64,000 nucleotides of DNA from an uncultured Eubacteriales bacterium. GTDB lineage: Bacteria; Bacillota; Clostridia; Peptostreptococcales; Anaerovoracaceae. The stretch lies in NCBI GenBank assembly GCA_902778585.1, contig CACYYD010000001.1, forward strand, positions 62,001-126,000, written 5' to 3'. Positions 60,176 through 64,000 of the stretch are shown here, in pieces. A program made the position numbers and the translations under genes. Position 1 is the stretch's first letter. Each line of letters begins with the position of its first letter. The notes under the pieces were generated by a model. The model did no database searches, was not told the origin of the DNA, and saw nothing but the letters and a program-made list of their open reading frames with translations.

Positions 60176-62518
60176 ATGTCCAACAAGTACATCGGTCAGT
60201 CGGTCACAAGGCTCGATGCCCGCGACAAGGCGATGGGACGCATCAAATACACCGATGACATGTGCGATAAAGGTGCGCTTGTCATCAGGGTTCTGCATTC
60301 CACGGTCGCAAACGGCATCGTCAAAAAGATCGACACTGAAGAGGCAGAAAAGATACCCGGCGTAGTCCGCGTCTTCACCTGCTTTGATCTGGAAGAAAAG
60401 CACTATTATCCGACAGCGGGTCATCCGTGGTCGACGGATCCTGCACATCAGGACATTGCCGACCGTCTCATCATGACGGACAGGCCTCTCTTCTACGGCG
60501 ATGATATCGGAGCCGTAGTAGCGGAGGATGAGGTAGCGGCAGCCCAGGCTATACGCGTTCTGGAAAAGAGCGTCGAATACGAGGAGCTCCCGTTTGTCCT
60601 TGACGCGCAGGAAGCAATGAAGGAAGGCGCGCCTCAGCTTCACGAGAAATATCCAAACAACGTGCTCGCGCATACCGAGATACATATGGGCAGCGTGGAG
60701 GAGGCGATAAAGGAGCCGGGCCTCACAAAGGTTGAGGGCTGGTACGAGACCCAGCCGGTGCAGCACTGCCACATTGAGAACTTCATCTGCTACGCGTACG
60801 GTGAGGGCGACAGGACTGTAGTAGTCACATCGACCCAGATACCTCACATCGTGCGCCGTGTCATCGGACAGGCTCTCGGCATGGACTGGGGCAAGTTCAG
60901 AGTCATCAAGCCTTATGTCGGCGGCGGGTTCGGAAACAAGCAGGACGTCCTTTACGAACCGCTCTGTGCATGGATAAGCATCCAGCTCGGCGGACGCCTT
61001 GTAAAGCTTGATGTCCCTCGTGAGGACACCTTCATAAGCAACCGTATCAGGCACGCCATCAGGTATCACATCACTTCGTGGATGCGCCCTGACGGAAGCT
61101 TCGCTGCAAGGACCATAAAGGCATGGTGCAATAACGGAGCATACAGTTCGCACGGCCACGCTATCGCGGCCAAGGGACTGAACGCGTTCCCGCAGCTCTA
61201 TCCTTGCGACAACATCGACGGCGAGACCTGGACAGTCTACACGAACCGCTCTGTTGCCGGCGCGATGAGAGGCTACGGCATGCCGCAGGCGAGCTACGCT
61301 TTCGAGTGTCACGCTGAGGACTGCGCGAGAGCCATGAAGATGGATCCGCTGGAGTTCCGCCGCAAAAACCTGATGCCGGTCGGATACTACCACGCGTTCT
61401 CGAAAAACGAACTTTACTCCGATACATTCAACCAGTGCTTCGACAAGGGTGCTGAGATAATCGGATATTACGACAAGGTAAAGAAATACAAGAATCAGAC
61501 CGGAGACATCAGAAGGGGCATAGCAGTATCGACCTTCTGGTACAACACTGCGGTCTATCCAATAGCACTTGAGACTTCGTCCTGCCGTATCGTGATGAAC
61601 CAGGACGGTTCGGTCCAGTTCCAGCTGGGCGAGACCGAGATAGGCCAGGGCGCAGATACTGCTGCAGCACAGATGATAGCCGAAGAACTCAGCATACCGG
61701 TCAGCATGGTGCATCCGGTATCCTGCCAGGATACGGACATCACGCCGTTCGGCACGGGTGTATACGCATCCAGAGGAACATATACACTGGGCTTCTCTGT
61801 AAGACAGACTGCTATGCTGCTGAAGGAAAAGATCCTTGAGGCAGCGCATCAGTTCACGAGGATGCCGGTATACAACCTCGACCTTATTGACGGCAAGATA
61901 GTCAGGACGACAGACGGACGCGAACTCATGTCCATAGGTGACCTTGCCCTGTCGAAACTGTATACGACAGACGGATCGCAGCACCTGACTGCAGAGTCGA
62001 CATACCAGATCAAATCGAACGCTTACTCGTTCGGATGCTGCTTCGCAGAGGTCGAGGTCGACATACCGATGTGCCGTGTAAGGCTTCTCAACATCGTGAA
62101 CGTCCACGACTGCGGACAGGTGATCAACCCGCTGCTCGCCTCCGGGCAGGTCCACGGCGGCCAGAGCATGGGAATAGGATATGCTCTTTCGGAAAAGCTG
62201 ATGTGGGATGAGAAGACAGGCAGACCGCTGAACAACAATCTGCTTGACTACAAGCTGTCGTCATTCATGGATCATCCGAGACTGAATGCGGCATTTGTAG
62301 AGAACTACGAGCCTACCAGCGCTTACGGCACAAAGGGACTCGGAGAACCGCCGGCATGTCCGGTAGCTCCGGCCATCAGAAACGCCATAGGCGCGGCAAC
62401 GGGCCTGTACATAAACGAGCTCCCGCTGTCACCGCACACTCTGTTCAGAGAATTCTCTGACGCGGGACTCATAAACGATCCATGGAGAAAAGAAGAGCAG
62501 GGAAAGGAGGGCAGATAG
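60176..62518 (+). CDS. xdhA: Molybdenum hydroxylase large (molybdopterin-binding) subunit
   Basis: Large subunit of the xanthine dehydrogenase family, 780 residues. The molybdenum site motifs GGGFGNKQD, AGAMRGYGMPQ, GQGADTAAAQ and the catalytic glutamate in GLGEPPA are present. The enzyme hydroxylates purines or related heterocycles with water as oxygen donor. Separate genes for the FAD and [2Fe-2S] subunits follow, as in E. coli-type xdhABC. Nearby YqeC suggests a selenium-containing molybdenum site. Xanthine is the best guess; purine hydroxylase or nicotinate-type substrates remain possible. A GGAGGG-like site precedes the ATG. Confidence 0.92.
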   Translation: MSNKYIGQSVTRLDARDKAMGRIKYTDDMCDKGALVIRVLHSTVANGIVKKIDTEEAEKIPGVVRVFTCFDLEEKHYYPTAGHPWSTDPAHQDIADRLIMTDRPLFYGDDIGAVVAEDEVAAAQAIRVLEKSVEYEELPFVLDAQEAMKEGAPQLHEKYPNNVLAHTEIHMGSVEEAIKEPGLTKVEGWYETQPVQHCHIENFICYAYGEGDRTVVVTSTQIPHIVRRVIGQALGMDWGKFRVIKPYVGGGFGNKQDVLYEPLCAWISIQLGGRLVKLDVPREDTFISNRIRHAIRYHITSWMRPDGSFAARTIKAWCNNGAYSSHGHAIAAKGLNAFPQLYPCDNIDGETWTVYTNRSVAGAMRGYGMPQASYAFECHAEDCARAMKMDPLEFRRKNLMPVGYYHAFSKNELYSDTFNQCFDKGAEIIGYYDKVKKYKNQTGDIRRGIAVSTFWYNTAVYPIALETSSCRIVMNQDGSVQFQLGETEIGQGADTAAAQMIAEELSIPVSMVHPVSCQDTDITPFGTGVYASRGTYTLGFSVRQTAMLLKEKILEAAHQFTRMPVYNLDLIDGKIVRTTDGRELMSIGDLALSKLYTTDGSQHLTAESTYQIKSNAYSFGCCFAEVEVDIPMCRVRLLNIVNVHDCGQVINPLLASGQVHGGQSMGIGYALSEKLMWDEKTGRPLNNNLLDYKLSSFMDHPRLNAAFVENYEPTSAYGTKGLGEPPACPVAPAIRNAIGAATGLYINELPLSPHTLFREFSDAGLINDPWRKEEQGKEGR

Positions 62519-62519
62519 C

Positions 62520-63407
62520 ATGTATGACATGAAGGCGCTTTACGAAGCCGAAAGCGTGCAGGATGCCGTCAGACTCAGACTGGAGCATCCGGACGCCCAG
62601 ATACTTGCGGGAGGTTCTGACGTGCTCGTTCAGATACGTGAGGGCCGCAGGGCCGGAGCTGAGTTCATCAGCATATACATGCTCGACGAGCTCAGAGGAG
62701 TAAGCATCGATGAGGAGGAAAACATCCGCATCGGCTCTCTCACAAGCTTCTCGCATATCACTAAGGACCCTATAATCCAGAAATATATAAACGTTCTCGG
62801 AGAGGCCGTCGACATGGTCGGAGGTCCTCAGATAAGAGCGATAGGAACCATCGGAGGCAATACCTGCAACGGAGTAACTTCTGCTGATTCAGCATCGACG
62901 CTGATGGCGTGGGATGCGGTGATCGAGCTTACCGGTTCCGAAGGAACAAGGCGCGTTCCTATAAAGGACTTCTATATTAAGGCTAAGGTAGTTGACATAA
63001 GACCTGATGAGATCCAGACAGCGATACTGATCCCGAAGGAATCCTACGAAAACTGCTTCGGCCACTATATCAAATACTCGATGAGAAACGCCCTTGATAT
63101 CGCGACCACAGGCTGCTCGGTCAACGCTGTTCTGAGCGATGACAAAAAGAGATTCGAGCGCGTACGCATAGGATACGGCGTTGCATCACCGATCCCTATC
63201 AGGGCGTACAGCGCTGAGGAATTCATCAAAGGTAAGGAAATAAACGAAGAGAATATCAAGGAATTTGCGCTGACTGTACTGCAGGATGTTAATCCGCGTG
63301 ACAGCTGGCGTGCCGGAAAGGCTCTTCGTCAGCACATTTCGGTAGTCATGGCTGAACGTGCTCTCAAAGAGTGTGTAAAGCTTGCAGGAGGTGAAGCTGA
63401 TGAGTAA
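62520..63407 (+). CDS. xdhB: Molybdenum hydroxylase FAD-binding subunit
   Basis: FAD subunit of 295 residues. The flavin loops AGGSDVLVQIREG (near 31-43) and GTIGGNTCNGVTSAD (near 115-130) are clear. It passes electrons from the iron-sulfur subunit to NAD+ or another acceptor. It starts 2 bases after the large subunit stop, with AAAGGAGG upstream, and overlaps the small subunit gene by 8 bases. Confidence 0.94.
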   Translation: MYDMKALYEAESVQDAVRLRLEHPDAQILAGGSDVLVQIREGRRAGAEFISIYMLDELRGVSIDEEENIRIGSLTSFSHITKDPIIQKYINVLGEAVDMVGGPQIRAIGTIGGNTCNGVTSADSASTLMAWDAVIELTGSEGTRRVPIKDFYIKAKVVDIRPDEIQTAILIPKESYENCFGHYIKYSMRNALDIATTGCSVNAVLSDDKKRFERVRIGYGVASPIPIRAYSAEEFIKGKEINEENIKEFALTVLQDVNPRDSWRAGKALRQHISVVMAERALKECVKLAGGEADE

Positions 63408-63951
63408 GCAGTACAAGGTGGTCCACTGCACCGTTAACGGAAAAGAGATAGAGCAGATAGTGGATGTGCGCGAGTCACTCACTGACATGCTCAGAAATGA
63501 CCTCCGCCTGACTTCGGTAAAGAAGGGCTGCGAGGTAGGCGAGTGCGGAGCGTGCACCGTCATAATAAACGGCGAGGGCTTCAACTCGTGCATCTACCTT
63601 GCTGTATGGGCAGAAGGCAAGGAGATATGGACGCTCGAAGGTCTTACCGGCCCGGGCGGAGAGCTCTCTGACATCCAGCAGGCATTCGTGGATGAAGGAG
63701 CCATACAGTGCGGATTCTGCACTCCGGGCTTCATAATGACCAGCTGGGAGATAGTTAATTCAGGTAAAGAATATACGGATGACGAGCTCAGGAAGGCTCT
63801 GTCGGGACACCTCTGCAGGTGCACCGGATATGAGAACATCTTCCGTGCCGTCAAGAAGACGATGCTTAGACATCTCGGCAAGTATGAAGAGGCCGAACTC
63901 GTAAATTCGCAGGGCATCACGGAATATCCGGAACCGATGCCTTTCAAGTAG
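63400..63951 (+). CDS. Molybdenum hydroxylase [2Fe-2S] subunit
   Basis: Small subunit of 183 residues with two [2Fe-2S] clusters. The plant-type cluster is in GCEVGECGACTVIINGEGFNSC and the second in QCGFCTPGFIMT with CRCTGYENI. It carries electrons from the molybdenum site to FAD. The ATG at 63400 lies 8 bases after AGGAGG; an upstream TTG at 63382 overlaps that site and is unlikely. In E. coli this subunit is called XdhC, a name also used for the unrelated maturation factor, so no symbol is given. Confidence 0.94.
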   Translation: MSKQYKVVHCTVNGKEIEQIVDVRESLTDMLRNDLRLTSVKKGCEVGECGACTVIINGEGFNSCIYLAVWAEGKEIWTLEGLTGPGGELSDIQQAFVDEGAIQCGFCTPGFIMTSWEIVNSGKEYTDDELRKALSGHLCRCTGYENIFRAVKKTMLRHLGKYEEAELVNSQGITEYPEPMPFK

Positions 63952-63976
63952 CACAGAGATCGCAAGGAGAATGCTT

Positions 63977-64000
63977 ATGGCTAGTCAACTGTTAATGGCA
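63977..64000 (+). CDS. Start of a further gene, cut by the window end
   Basis: An ATG at 63977 lies 7 bases after AAGGAG and opens a frame (MASQLLMA) that runs off the window; an in-frame ATG at 63971 is an alternative. The position right after the hydroxylase genes suggests another member of the operon. Aminohydrolases of the SsnA type often sit here in related clusters, but eight residues cannot identify it. Confidence 0.45.

Noticed and set aside
60146-62155. A 669-codon open frame opposite the molybdenum hydroxylase large subunit
   Set aside because: It mirrors a well-conserved gene, its translation is low-complexity in character, and no start signal is seen. Similar shadows at 12574-14205, 25512-26921 and 40360-41883 were dropped for the same reason.
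60176-62518. In-frame selenocysteine (TGA) codon in the hydroxylase large subunit
   Set aside because: The frame is uninterrupted over the full family length, so any selenium would be a cofactor ligand rather than selenocysteine.

Overview
The window reads as chromosomal DNA of an anaerobic, Gram-positive-type member of the Clostridia. The signs are lipoprotein signal peptides with lipoboxes, strong AGGAGG-type ribosome binding sites, frequent TTG starts, TrkA/TrkH, MscL and AzlCD. Base composition looks close to 50% GC by eye, and I cannot resolve the genus. No rRNA, tRNA, prophage or CRISPR array was recognised.

Left region (about 1-18.9 kb): a tungsten/molybdenum-pterin island. On the minus strand one operon runs ferredoxin, aldehyde:ferredoxin oxidoreductase (AOR), MoaD-like protein, NuoE-like, NuoF-like (HydB type, with extra ferredoxin domains) and a short NuoG/HydA-N-like subunit. 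This looks like an AOR complex coupled to NAD(H) and ferredoxin. A divergent LysR regulator sits upstream. Next come a flavoprotein and a ThiF/MoeB-like protein fused into one ORF by a 43-bp tandem duplication, then a GlpA-like flavoprotein, moaC, moaA, a MOSC-Mog fusion, the tungstate transporter tupABC, moeA, a MoeA-periplasmic-binding-domain fusion and a PanE-like reductase.

Middle region (18.9-41.8 kb): mostly housekeeping and nutrient genes. These are an M32 carboxypeptidase, a MATE pump, TrkH/TrkA, a lipoprotein cyclophilin, MscL, an M20 peptidase with a YfcC-type transporter, a domain-inverted GH3 glycosidase with galactokinase, AzlCD, an OFA-family MFS transporter with an FAD oxidoreductase, threonine synthase and a second PLP enzyme. 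The most unusual gene here is a 900-residue TetM-like GTPase carrying a C-terminal NYN (Rae1/YacP-like) nuclease domain.

Right region (41.8 kb to the end): a purine salvage and catabolism cluster. It holds a BmpA-type nucleoside ABC transporter, adenine deaminase, an M20 amidohydrolase, a MoeA-like protein, the molybdate transporter modABC, an XdhC-type maturation factor, a YqeC-MocA fusion, a uracil/xanthine permease, a MerR regulator and a three-subunit molybdenum hydroxylase. YqeC is a marker of selenium-dependent molybdenum hydroxylases. A TnpB-only element with IS608-type ends sits between the adenine deaminase terminator and the amidohydrolase gene.

Together the window pairs a tungsten branch (TupABC, two MoeA paralogs, AOR) with a molybdenum branch (ModABC, a third MoeA-like protein, YqeC-MocA, XdhC, hydroxylase). 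They probably share pterin made by MoaA and MoaC. MoaE and SelD are not in the window. Functions are read from motifs and context only; no database search was run.
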